NCBI GenBank assembly: GCA_027019685.1
Contig: JALUWH010000109.1
Coordinates: 1-14,230, forward strand
DNA: 14,230 nucleotides
Direction of reading: 5' to 3'
From: Ghiorsea sp.
GTDB lineage: Bacteria > Pseudomonadota > Zetaproteobacteria > Mariprofundales > Mariprofundaceae
The position numbers were made by a program, and so were the translations under genes. Shown one piece after another: positions 8,159 to 14,230 of this stretch (positions within the stretch are counted from its first letter, which is position 1; every line of letters begins with the position of its first letter). The notes below the pieces were generated by a model that worked only from the letters and a program-made list of their open reading frames with translations, had not been told where the DNA came from and searched no databases.

Positions 8159-8984
8159 TTTCCTTAACCAGTTTTTTAACAGCCCCGTCATGCAAGATGC
8201 ATTGCCCCCTGCATTATTGATTGCATTGATTACGGCATCCATGTCTATCATGGTTGTTGCGCATCGCTTATCCTTTCTCACAGTCGGGGTATCCCATGCT
8301 TCATTGGCAGGGCTTGGTTTAGCAGTCGCTTTAAGCTTACCGCTTTTACCAACCGCTGCCGCAACTGCCATCGCTATTGCACTTTTATTGGCAGTCTTAC
8401 CCAACCGCCAAGGCATCAATGAAGATGCTGGCACAGGCATGTTATTTGCGGGCAGCATGGCTTTGGGTGTGGTGTTAATTTCTAGTACCAGCCGCAATGA
8501 AGTCGATTTATTCGGTTTGTTGTTTGGTAATATTTTGACCGTATCCCCTGATGATATGCAATGGATTATGGGCGGCAGTGCACTCGTCGTATTCAGCATC
8601 ATACTTTGGGCAAAAAGCTGGTGGAGCATGGCATTTGATATGATTACTGCCAAAGCCTCTGGCATTGCTACCTCTAAGTTACGCTTAATATTACACGGTA
8701 TGATTGGTTTAACCGTAGTGATGTGTGTCAAACTTGCAGGCATTGTGCTTACCACTGGTTTATTGGTGCTTCCTGCTGCATGCGCTTGGTTTTGGGGGCG
8801 CTCTATGTTCAGCTTATGGGCATTAAGCCTTTCTTTTTCTTTGGTTGGCACATTGGGTGGTTTGATGTGGTCTTATCAGTATGATTGGCCATCAGGTGCA
8901 GCAATTATTTTAATGTTATGTGTATTGTTTACAGCCAGTTGGGCTGCATCTTGGCTACAACAACAATACCAAAAAAGTAGGTAA
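8151..8984 (+). CDS. znuB: Zinc ABC transporter permease (ABC-3 family)
   Basis: Integral membrane channel of the Znu importer. The 277 residues are almost entirely hydrophobic, with about eight predicted helices. The conserved ABC-3 pattern VGVSHASLAGLGLAVAL appears near residue 42, and ITAKASGIATSKLR followed by LAGIVLTTGLLVLPAA near 165-200 is typical of the family. The frame is open further upstream to 8010, but I chose ATG at 8151: it gives normal family length, begins with MIDFLNQFF, and overlaps the znuC stop as ATGATTGA. There is no good Shine-Dalgarno site in the His codons before it, so translation probably depends on coupling to znuC. Confidence 0.93.
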   Translation: MIDFLNQFFNSPVMQDALPPALLIALITASMSIMVVAHRLSFLTVGVSHASLAGLGLAVALSLPLLPTAAATAIAIALLLAVLPNRQGINEDAGTGMLFAGSMALGVVLISSTSRNEVDLFGLLFGNILTVSPDDMQWIMGGSALVVFSIILWAKSWWSMAFDMITAKASGIATSKLRLILHGMIGLTVVMCVKLAGIVLTTGLLVLPAACAWFWGRSMFSLWALSLSFSLVGTLGGLMWSYQYDWPSGAAIILMLCVLFTASWAASWLQQQYQKSR

Positions 8985-8986
8985 CC

Positions 8987-10495
8987 ATGCGTTTTGATTA
9001 TATAAAAGCTATTGATGAAGCCAAGGTCTATGATGTTGCCATCAAAACACCGCTAACGGCTGCACCCAAATTATCCAAGCGTTTGAACAATGATGTTGTG
9101 TTCAAACGTGAAGACTTACAGCCTGTATTTTCATTTAAACTGCGTGGCGCATACAATAAAATCGCCAATTTGAGCGAAGAAGACAAAGCCAAAGGTGTGA
9201 TTTGCGCATCCGCAGGTAACCATGCCCAAGGCGTTGCCATGAGTGCTGCCAAGCTTGGCATTGCGGCCACCATTGTCATGCCAGAAACCACGCCAGACAT
9301 CAAAGTATCCGCCGTTGAAGCTATGGGTGGCAATGTGGTGTTGATTGGTGATTCCTATTCCGATGCACTGGCACATGCTGAAGTCTTGTGCGATGAAAAT
9401 GGCTACACTTTTATCCACCCTTACGACAATGAATTGGTCATTGCTGGGCAAGGCACAGTGGCAAAAGAGTTAATCGAGCAAAGCAAACGACCCATTGATG
9501 TTGTGTTTATTCCTATCGGCGGTGGTGGTTTAGCTGCTGGTATTGCTGCATATTTCAAAGCCAAGTCACCACAAACCAAATTGATTGGTGTAGAGCCTGT
9601 AGATTCGGCAGCTATGCATGCATCTATCCAAGCCAATAAACTGGTTACACTCGACCAAGTGGGTATTTTTGCTGATGGCGTGGCGGTAAAACAAGTAGGC
9701 GACATCACTTTTGACTTATGCAAACAACACCTCGATGAAATCATCTTGGTGGACACCGATGAAACATGCGCTGCCATCAAAGATATTTACGATGAAATCC
9801 GTGCCATTGTTGAGCCTGCGGGTGCATTGGCATTGGCTGCATTGAAAAAATATGTCAAACGTGAAGCTGTGTCAGGGCAAACATTGGCGACCATCAACAG
9901 TGGTGCCAATATGAATTTTGACCGCTTACGCCATGTCTCCGAACGCGCTGAATTAGGCGAACGCAGAGAAGCGTTGTTCACGGTAGAAATCCCAGAAAAA
10001 GCAGGTTCATTTTTGGATTTTTGCAATCATTTGGGCGCATACAATGTTACTGAGTTCAACTATCGCATGAGCAGCCGCAATAAAGCTTATGTGTATGTGG
10101 GTGTTGCCATCAAACATGGTTCACAAGCTGAAAAAATCACCACAGAACTTAGCGAATTGGGCTACAATATCGTGAGCCTCATGGATAATGAAGCTGCCAA
10201 ATTGCATTTAAGACATTTGGTGGGTGGCAAATCTGTGGATGTGCATGATGAGCGTTTGTATCGCTTTGAATTTCCAGAGCGCCCTCGCGCATTGCTTGAT
10301 TTTTTAACCAAGCTTGCAGGTCGTTGGAATATATCCCTGTTCCACTATCGTAATCATGGTGCTGCGTTTGGTCGTGTCTTGGTTGGTTTTGAAGTGCCCG
10401 ATAGTGATTTGGCGGAGTTTCAGGCTTTCCTTGAAGACGTGGGTTACACCTATGTGGATGAAAGCGATAATCAGGCACTCAAGCTATTCTTGTAA
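8987..10495 (+). CDS. ilvA: Threonine ammonia-lyase (threonine deaminase), biosynthetic
   Basis: PLP enzyme converting threonine to 2-oxobutanoate and ammonia, the first committed step of isoleucine synthesis. PLP lysine K51 is in FSFKLRGAYNKI; ASAGNHAQGVA is at 74-84, the phosphate-binding GGGGLAAG at 178-185 and SGANMNFDRLRHV at 305-317. Residues about 328-502 hold two ACT-like regulatory regions (FTVEIPEKAGSF and YRFEFPERPRALLDFL), as in the allosteric, isoleucine-inhibited form; E. coli IlvA has 514 residues and this one 502. The ATG lies 2 nt after the znuB stop with AGTAGG just upstream, so it is probably transcribed with the zinc genes. Confidence 0.97.
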   Translation: MRFDYIKAIDEAKVYDVAIKTPLTAAPKLSKRLNNDVVFKREDLQPVFSFKLRGAYNKIANLSEEDKAKGVICASAGNHAQGVAMSAAKLGIAATIVMPETTPDIKVSAVEAMGGNVVLIGDSYSDALAHAEVLCDENGYTFIHPYDNELVIAGQGTVAKELIEQSKRPIDVVFIPIGGGGLAAGIAAYFKAKSPQTKLIGVEPVDSAAMHASIQANKLVTLDQVGIFADGVAVKQVGDITFDLCKQHLDEIILVDTDETCAAIKDIYDEIRAIVEPAGALALAALKKYVKREAVSGQTLATINSGANMNFDRLRHVSERAELGERREALFTVEIPEKAGSFLDFCNHLGAYNVTEFNYRMSSRNKAYVYVGVAIKHGSQAEKITTELSELGYNIVSLMDNEAAKLHLRHLVGGKSVDVHDERLYRFEFPERPRALLDFLTKLAGRWNISLFHYRNHGAAFGRVLVGFEVPDSDLAEFQAFLEDVGYTYVDESDNQALKLFL

Positions 10496-10512
10496 TGCTT
10501 AAAAAACATTCT

Positions 10513-10587
10513 CGTCATTCCCGCGTAGGCGGGAATCCATATTCTCACCACGAAGAACACGAAGAAAGGAAGAGAGCAAGAATGACG
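10513..10587. repeat. MITE- or REP-like 75-bp intergenic repeat with dRS3-like hairpin
   Basis: The element is bounded by an 8-bp inverted repeat, CGTCATTC (10513-10520) and GAATGACG (10580-10587). Its left part is a strong hairpin, ATTCCCGC-gtag-GCGGGAAT (10517-10536), which fits the ATTCCC-N8-GGGAAT pattern of the dRS3 repeats known from Neisseria and similar repeats elsewhere. Its right part has two tandem CACGAAGAA copies (10549-10566). The left arm can pair either with the hairpin partner or with the right terminus. It fills most of the ilvA-bioA gap and probably occurs elsewhere in this genome. The hairpin could stabilise or end the ilvA transcript, though no T-run follows it. Confidence 0.75.
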
Positions 10588-10600
10588 GTAAAGTACAATC

Positions 10601-11824
10601 ATGCCTAATCTTGCATGGGAATCTAAGCATGTGTGGCATCCTTATGCCGCCATGCCCAACCCCAACCCCGTGTATCAAGTGGTTTCGGCTGATGGGGTTG
10701 ATTTAACGCTCAAAGATGGTCGCAAAGTGATAGATGGCATGAGTTCATGGTGGTCTGCCATTCATGGCTACAATGTGCCAGAGCTGAATGCTGCCATTGA
10801 AAAGCAGCTTCAAGATATGGCGCATGTGATGTTTGGCGGTTTAACCCATCAACCTGCTATTGATTTGGCGAAAACACTTATCGACATCACCCCCAGCAAT
10901 TTAGAGCATGTCTTTTTTGCCGATTCAGGTTCAGTCGCTGTGGAAGTTGCGCTTAAAATGGCTTTGCAATATCAGATAGGGCAGAAAAAAGCCCATAAAA
11001 ACAAGTTCTTAAGCCTCACCAACGCTTATCACGGCGATACCTTTGCTGCCATGAGTGTGTGCGACCCTGAAAACAGTATGCATCATCTCTATAAAGGTTT
11101 ATTACCCGCCCATCATTTTGTTGCGCCTGATATTCAAGCCTTGCGCCAAGCATTTAAAGTGCATCATCATGAGCTTGCCGCCATGATTGTTGAGCCTATT
11201 GTGCAAGGCGCAGGTGGTATGCTGTTTTACCCTGCCGAAGTATTAAAAGAAATCCGCAAGCTTTGTGATGAATATGATGTGTTGCTGATTGCCGATGAAA
11301 TTGCTACGGGGTTTGGGCGCACAGGCAAATTATTCGCCTGTAAACATGCCGATATTCAGCCAGACATCCTATGCTTGGGCAAAGCGTTGACGGGCGGTTA
11401 CCTAACACTTGCTGCCGTACTCACCTGCCCTAAAATCAGCCAAGGTATTCAAAAAGAAGGGAATATCTTGATGCATGGACCAACATTTATGGCAAACCCA
11501 CTGGCTTGTGCTGTTGCTAAAGCTTCCATTGATTTACTGTTGAACTCACCTTGGCGAGCGCGGGTCTCCAACATCGAAAGGCAACTTCAAAAAGGGTTAA
11601 AGCCCTGTTTACAATCGGATAAAGTCGCTGATGTTCGTGTGATGGGCGCAATCGGTATCATCGAAATGAAAGAAATTATCGACATTCCAGCCGTACAAAC
11701 CAAATTGTTAGAAAATGGCGTATGGCTTCGCCCCTTTGGTAAACTTTTATATACCATGCCTCCATTTATTATTCGTGACCAAGAACTCCATCAAATCACT
11801 AATACCATGGTAAAATTGACATAA
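10601..11824 (+). CDS. bioA: Adenosylmethionine-8-amino-7-oxononanoate aminotransferase
   Basis: Class III PLP aminotransferase that makes 7,8-diaminopelargonate from KAPA with S-adenosylmethionine as amino donor, the antepenultimate biotin step. Diagnostic residues are present: HVWHPY (10-15), GMSSWW (46-51), HVMFGGLTH (75-83), ADSGSVAVEVALK (107-119), YHGDT (143-147), IADEIATGFGRTG (230-242), PLP lysine K261 in LGKALTGGY, and RPFGKLLYTMPPF (377-389) with the substrate-binding arginine. The 407 residues are slightly short of the 429 in E. coli but complete. The ATG is 13 bp past the 75-bp repeat with only a weak Shine-Dalgarno site. No other bio gene is in the window. Confidence 0.96.
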   Translation: MPNLAWESKHVWHPYAAMPNPNPVYQVVSADGVDLTLKDGRKVIDGMSSWWSAIHGYNVPELNAAIEKQLQDMAHVMFGGLTHQPAIDLAKTLIDITPSNLEHVFFADSGSVAVEVALKMALQYQIGQKKAHKNKFLSLTNAYHGDTFAAMSVCDPENSMHHLYKGLLPAHHFVAPDIQALRQAFKVHHHELAAMIVEPIVQGAGGMLFYPAEVLKEIRKLCDEYDVLLIADEIATGFGRTGKLFACKHADIQPDILCLGKALTGGYLTLAAVLTCPKISQGIQKEGNILMHGPTFMANPLACAVAKASIDLLLNSPWRARVSNIERQLQKGLKPCLQSDKVADVRVMGAIGIIEMKEIIDIPAVQTKLLENGVWLRPFGKLLYTMPPFIIRDQELHQITNTMVKLT

Positions 11825-11990
11825 CTACATGCTTCACTCATCTTGCATCTATGAATACAATATTTACGACTAAATCTCCTTGTTATGAGGCTTAATATGC
11901 AATATCCAGGAAAGTTTGGTTGTGTAAGTATAAGTAATATGAGAAATATCCTTTCCTTGTATTGGGATAGTTAGGCTAAAAAGGGCAGCG

Positions 11991-12011
11991 ATGAATCAGG
12001 GTCTTAAATGA
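11991..12011 (+). other. Possible six-codon leader ORF overlapping the next gene start
   Basis: ATG-AAT-CAG-GGT-CTT-AAA-TGA is preceded by AAGGG 5 nt upstream, and its TGA overlaps the ATG of the membrane-protein gene at 12008. It could couple translation or be chance; its low codon count gives no statistical weight. Confidence 0.2.
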
Positions 12012-12544
12012 ATATGTCCGATAGAATATGGAAGGCGTTACTTAAAACGTGGGGGGCTGTTTTCTCGATTGTGAGCTTAGCCGCTTCAGTATTCGTATAT
12101 TTTGTAGCACCAGATACAGACACTATTAAGATGAATATATTCTTTGTAGTGATTTTTCTATTTTTCGGCATCATCATTATTTTACTACGAGCACTACATG
12201 ATGCAAATACAGATGCAAAAGTTAACCTACCAAAAATCAGAAAGGTTTTGGATCCCCCAAGAAGTTACGACAAAGCATCTGCGTTACTATTGGTTGATTC
12301 ATCCAATCTTCTAGCACATGACTCATCTGTTACTCTTTTCATGTTAGAAGATGATTATGAGCAACTTATAGGAATAGGCATTGTTATCAACATCCAAGAT
12401 GATAAAAAAGTTCAAGTTGCTTTATTCAAAAACAATGAGTCAGAACAGCTAATTAATCAACTAAAAGAAAATAAAAAACATGATCTAGAGAGGCTAATCC
12501 TAAAGCCCTCTGTACCAAGGTCTTTTTTAGAAGGTGATTTATGA
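12008..12544 (+). CDS. Small membrane protein of unknown function with two helices and a cytosolic beta domain
   Basis: Not recognised. Of 178 residues, about 15-33 and 43-61 are transmembrane helices joined by a short loop (APDTDTIKMN). The rest is probably cytosolic: SALLLVDSSNLLAHDSSVTLFMLEDD-type strands (about 91-116), GIGIVINIQDDKKVQVALF (122-140), then a charged, helical C-terminal segment. The 122-140 stretch looks like strands of a small barrel and is similar in pattern to the protein encoded next to it. I chose ATG at 12008 because AGGG lies 6 nt upstream; a second ATG two codons later is less well placed. Hand counting gives about 33% GC over 12061-12480, well below the flanking genes, which suggests acquisition. 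The stop overlaps the next gene as ATGA. Confidence 0.75.
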   Translation: MNMSDRIWKALLKTWGAVFSIVSLAASVFVYFVAPDTDTIKMNIFFVVIFLFFGIIIILLRALHDANTDAKVNLPKIRKVLDPPRSYDKASALLLVDSSNLLAHDSSVTLFMLEDDYEQLIGIGIVINIQDDKKVQVALFKNNESEQLINQLKENKKHDLERLILKPSVPRSFLEGDL

Positions 12545-12927
12545 GTGAATCAAATACAAAACGTGAAATTGTGGTTATTAAGGTTAAAAGCGATACAAGC
12601 CTAGCTATTAACATTGGGTCTGAGCATGGTATTAAAGAGGGCGATAAATTCCTAGTCTACCATGTTGATTCCGAAGAAATGAAAGATCCAATCACTGGGG
12701 AAAGTCTCGGTTTTCTTGAAACGGTAAGGGGTACTGGTGTGGCTGTTCATGTTCAATCTAAAATGACTACTATTGAATCAAACAGAAGAGAAAAGCGTAG
12801 AAAGGTTGTTTCGAGGCCAGGCTCTGGCGGCTTCGCTTTACTGATGGGGGAGACTGTTGAATATACTGAACCCGAAGTTGTCCCCTTTGACGAGCCTCAA
12901 GTTGGAGATAAAGTTAAAAAAATATAA
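12541..12927 (+). CDS. Small soluble protein with FlgT-C-like barrel signature
   Basis: The 128 residues have no signal peptide or membrane segment. The core pattern is VVIKVKSDTSLAINIGSEHG (11-30), IKEGDKFLVYHVD (31-43), DPITGESLGFLETVRG (49-64), TGVAVHVQSKMTTIES (65-80), a basic RREKRRK patch (82-88), a Gly/Ser turn, and a closing VGDKV (121-125). The order of an intrinsic-property strand, G.K.GD.F.VY, a D.TGE.LG.LE loop, and a G.G.V..V..K strand resembles the C-terminal barrel of the flagellar protein FlgT and related secreted or phage-associated proteins; this is family resemblance by eye. It is coupled to the membrane-protein gene by an ATGA overlap, so the two products probably act together. 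Local GC is about 40%, lower than the flanks. Confidence 0.75.
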   Translation: MSESNTKREIVVIKVKSDTSLAINIGSEHGIKEGDKFLVYHVDSEEMKDPITGESLGFLETVRGTGVAVHVQSKMTTIESNRREKRRKVVSRPGSGGFALLMGETVEYTEPEVVPFDEPQVGDKVKKI

Positions 12928-13051
12928 CCTAACATATAACTTCAGCGACAATTCAAAGTTTAAACAAAATAGGATAACAGAAAAGCGGACGCTACCCCTT
13001 TTTTAAAGATTAAAAGGTTAAGACTTGAATCTTGAACACACCCCCCCACAT

Positions 13052-13083
13052 TTGACATCAACCCTTTATCTACCCACGATACA
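13052..13083 (+). promoter_or_regulatory. Possible sigma-70 promoter of the 5'-nucleotidase gene
   Basis: A perfect TTGACA -35 box (13052-13057) stands 56 bp before the start codon. At 17-19 bp spacing only weak -10 candidates are present (CACGAT or CGATAC), so the -35 is the main support. The gene is otherwise 180 bp from its upstream neighbour and needs its own promoter. Confidence 0.3.
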
Positions 13084-13107
13084 CAGCCATCAACCCTTGG
13101 AGCAAAC

Positions 13108-14040
13108 ATGGCATACCCGATTGAACAAAAATTAGTCATCGCTGTCTCATCCAGCGCATTGTTTGACTTAACCGAATCGGACAAAGTCTTTCGTGAGCAA
13201 GGTGCAAAAGCCTATAAAGCATATCAGGAAGAACACTTGGATGATGTGCTGGGTAAAGGCGTGGCATTTCCTTTTGTGCGTAGGTTTTTGAGCATCAACA
13301 GCCGTTTCCCTGATGAGCAGCCCGTGGAAGTGGTGCTGCTATCTCGCAACTCTGCGGTGACGGGCAAGCGTGTGTTCCGATCTATCGACCACTATGGCTT
13401 AAACATCACTCGCGCTGCATTTATGGAAGGCAAATCGCCCTATGCCTTTATCCCAGCCTTTAATGCCGCTCTATTCCTTTCTGCCAATGAAGGTGATGTA
13501 CTCAAAGCCATTGATTCAGGCTATCCCGCAGGCATGGTATTGCCCTCCAAAGTCAACGATGATAATGATGACCATGAATTGCGTATTGCCTTTGATTTTG
13601 ATGGTGTGATTGCTGATGATGAAGCGGAATCTGTATTTCAAGATGGTCAACTTGATGAGTTTGTTCAACATGAAATCAACAATAAACTCAAACCCCACAA
13701 TCCTGGTCCACTTGCTGACCTATTCAGAAAATTATCAGCTCTACAAGCCCTAGAAGCTAAAGAGGAAGCCAAAGATTCATCATATCAACGTATTATTCGT
13801 ACCAGTATTATCACTGCCCGTAGCGCACCCACTCATGAGCGGGTGATTACCACTTTGGAAGACTGGGGTGTCAGTGCCAATGAAACCTTTTTCTTGGGTG
13901 GCATGAAAAAAGAACATATCCTTAACACCCTAAAACCACACATGTTTTTCGATGACCAAAAGAATCACTTACAATCAAAACTTGGTAATATTCCCATGGT
14001 ACACATCCCTTTCGGCATCACCAATCACAGCAAAACATAA
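13108..14040 (+). CDS. Cytosolic 5'-nucleotidase (NT5C1-like family)
   Basis: Probable HAD-type phosphatase removing phosphate from nucleoside 5'-monophosphates, of the family that includes animal cytosolic 5'-nucleotidase I and has many bacterial members. Family blocks are in order: KLVIAVSSSALFDL (8-21), VAFPFVRRFLSIN (52-64), VEVVLLSRNSAVTGKRVF (73-90), IDHYGLNITRAAF (93-105), LFLSANEGDV (122-131), LRIAFDFDGVIADDEAE (158-174) with the aspartates at 163 and 165, and FFDDQ near 280-284. The 310 residues are full length. TTGGAG lies just upstream of the ATG. The substrate range and the identity of the nucleophile cannot be settled from sequence alone. GC returns here to about 48%, in contrast to the preceding pair. 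Confidence 0.9.
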   Translation: MAYPIEQKLVIAVSSSALFDLTESDKVFREQGAKAYKAYQEEHLDDVLGKGVAFPFVRRFLSINSRFPDEQPVEVVLLSRNSAVTGKRVFRSIDHYGLNITRAAFMEGKSPYAFIPAFNAALFLSANEGDVLKAIDSGYPAGMVLPSKVNDDNDDHELRIAFDFDGVIADDEAESVFQDGQLDEFVQHEINNKLKPHNPGPLADLFRKLSALQALEAKEEAKDSSYQRIIRTSIITARSAPTHERVITTLEDWGVSANETFFLGGMKKEHILNTLKPHMFFDDQKNHLQSKLGNIPMVHIPFGITNHSKT

Positions 14041-14044
14041 TACC

Positions 14045-14098
14045 CCTCATTTTGGCATCATCATTGCGTAGCTATCATCATATAGCAATGCAGTGAGG
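14045..14098 (+). promoter_or_regulatory. Nested inverted repeat overlapping the response-regulator ribosome binding site
   Basis: Three complementary pairs are nested: CCTCA (14045-14049) with TGAGG (14094-14098), CATT (14062-14065) with AATG (14087-14090), and GCTAT (14071-14075) with ATAGC (14082-14086) around a CATCAT loop. CATTGC can alternatively pair with GCAATG (14085-14090). The outer right arm covers most of the GAGGAG Shine-Dalgarno site (14095-14100). It could be a translational control hairpin or part of the end of the nucleotidase transcript; there is no T-run for a normal terminator. Confidence 0.4.
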
Positions 14099-14105
14099 AG
14101 TGTAT

Positions 14106-14230
14106 ATGGTCAGTAGTAAACAAGATTGGAGCCAGTACCCCGTCACTGTCTTTTATCTTGATGACCAACGCAGTGTAACCAAATCGGTTAAAAAGATGCT
14201 AAAACACACGCCACATATTGATTATCATGA
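14106..14230 (+). CDS. Response-regulator receiver protein, N-terminal 41 residues (cut by window edge)
   Basis: The visible residues contain VTVFYLDDQRSVTKSVKKML followed by KHTPHIDYH. This is beta strand 1, the acidic DD pair and helix 1 of a CheY-like receiver domain; the later DIDYH matches the second strand. The phosphoacceptor aspartate and any output domain lie outside the window. The DDQ pattern with a PHIDYH strand is common in receivers fused to GGDEF output domains, but that is inference. The start is well supported by GAGGAG 5 nt before the ATG. Confidence 0.85.
   Translation, partial: MVSSKQDWSQYPVTVFYLDDQRSVTKSVKKMLKHTPHIDYH

Noticed and set aside
8120..8851. 243-residue open frame on the minus strand opposite znuB
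   Set aside because: It lies fully antisense to a clear ABC-3 permease, has low-complexity Ala/Pro/Asn-rich composition and no recognisable motif or ribosome site.
11908..11957. AGGAAAG and CTTTCCT inverted repeat with repeated AATATCC in the gap after bioA
   Set aside because: Seven-base arms with a loop of about 36 nt in AT-rich DNA can arise by chance, and no promoter boxes are aligned with them.
12990..13016. Rho-independent terminator after the low-GC pair
   Set aside because: AGCG-GA-CGCT before CCCC and six T, and CCTTTT with AAAAGG, are both short or AT-only stems; neither makes a convincing GC stem followed directly by a T-run.
13041..13047. Run of seven C upstream of the nucleotidase gene as a phase-variation tract
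   Set aside because: Seven bases is too short for strong slippage, and the tract is neither within a gene nor between promoter boxes.

Overview
The window reads as chromosomal DNA of a Gram-negative proteobacterium with roughly 45-50% GC. FtsH, folP and a diadenylate cyclase are clustered as in many non-enteric proteobacteria, IlvA is the long form with two ACT-like regions, and the zinc uptake system is the standard Znu type. A deep-branching proteobacterium (for example a zetaproteobacterium or a delta-type lineage) would fit, but that assignment is inference. Almost everything is housekeeping. The least explained parts are a 714-residue protein of unknown function (4204-6348), a low-GC pair of small genes (12008-12927), and two structured non-coding elements.

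Positions 1-6348 are one leftward block. In transcription order it holds the unknown 714-residue protein, tilS (tRNA-Ile lysidine synthase), ftsH (membrane AAA protease), folP (dihydropteroate synthase) and cdaA (c-di-AMP synthase, cut by the window edge). Gaps are 2-25 nt and folP and cdaA overlap, so a single operon is likely.

Positions 6349-6485 are a divergent promoter region with a short AAATG-caa-CATTT inverted repeat that could be a metal-regulator operator. Rightward from it run znuA, znuC, znuB and ilvA, with overlaps of 4 and 8 nt and then a gap of 2 nt. This joins a periplasmic zinc binder, an ATPase with a Cys/His-rich tail and a permease to threonine deaminase. A 75-bp repeat bounded by inverted repeats and carrying a strong GC hairpin (10513-10587) separates ilvA from bioA (biotin synthesis).

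Positions 11825-13107 look like a small insertion of different character. Two overlapping AT-rich genes encode a two-helix membrane protein and a soluble protein with a FlgT-C-like barrel signature. The membrane protein's cytosolic part seems to resemble its partner's barrel. No function can be assigned.

The right end has a cytosolic 5'-nucleotidase gene (13108-14040), a nested inverted repeat overlapping a Shine-Dalgarno site, and the first 41 codons of a response-regulator receiver protein. I saw no rRNA, tRNA, CRISPR array, transposase or integrase gene. No stretch over 300 bases lacks a gene.
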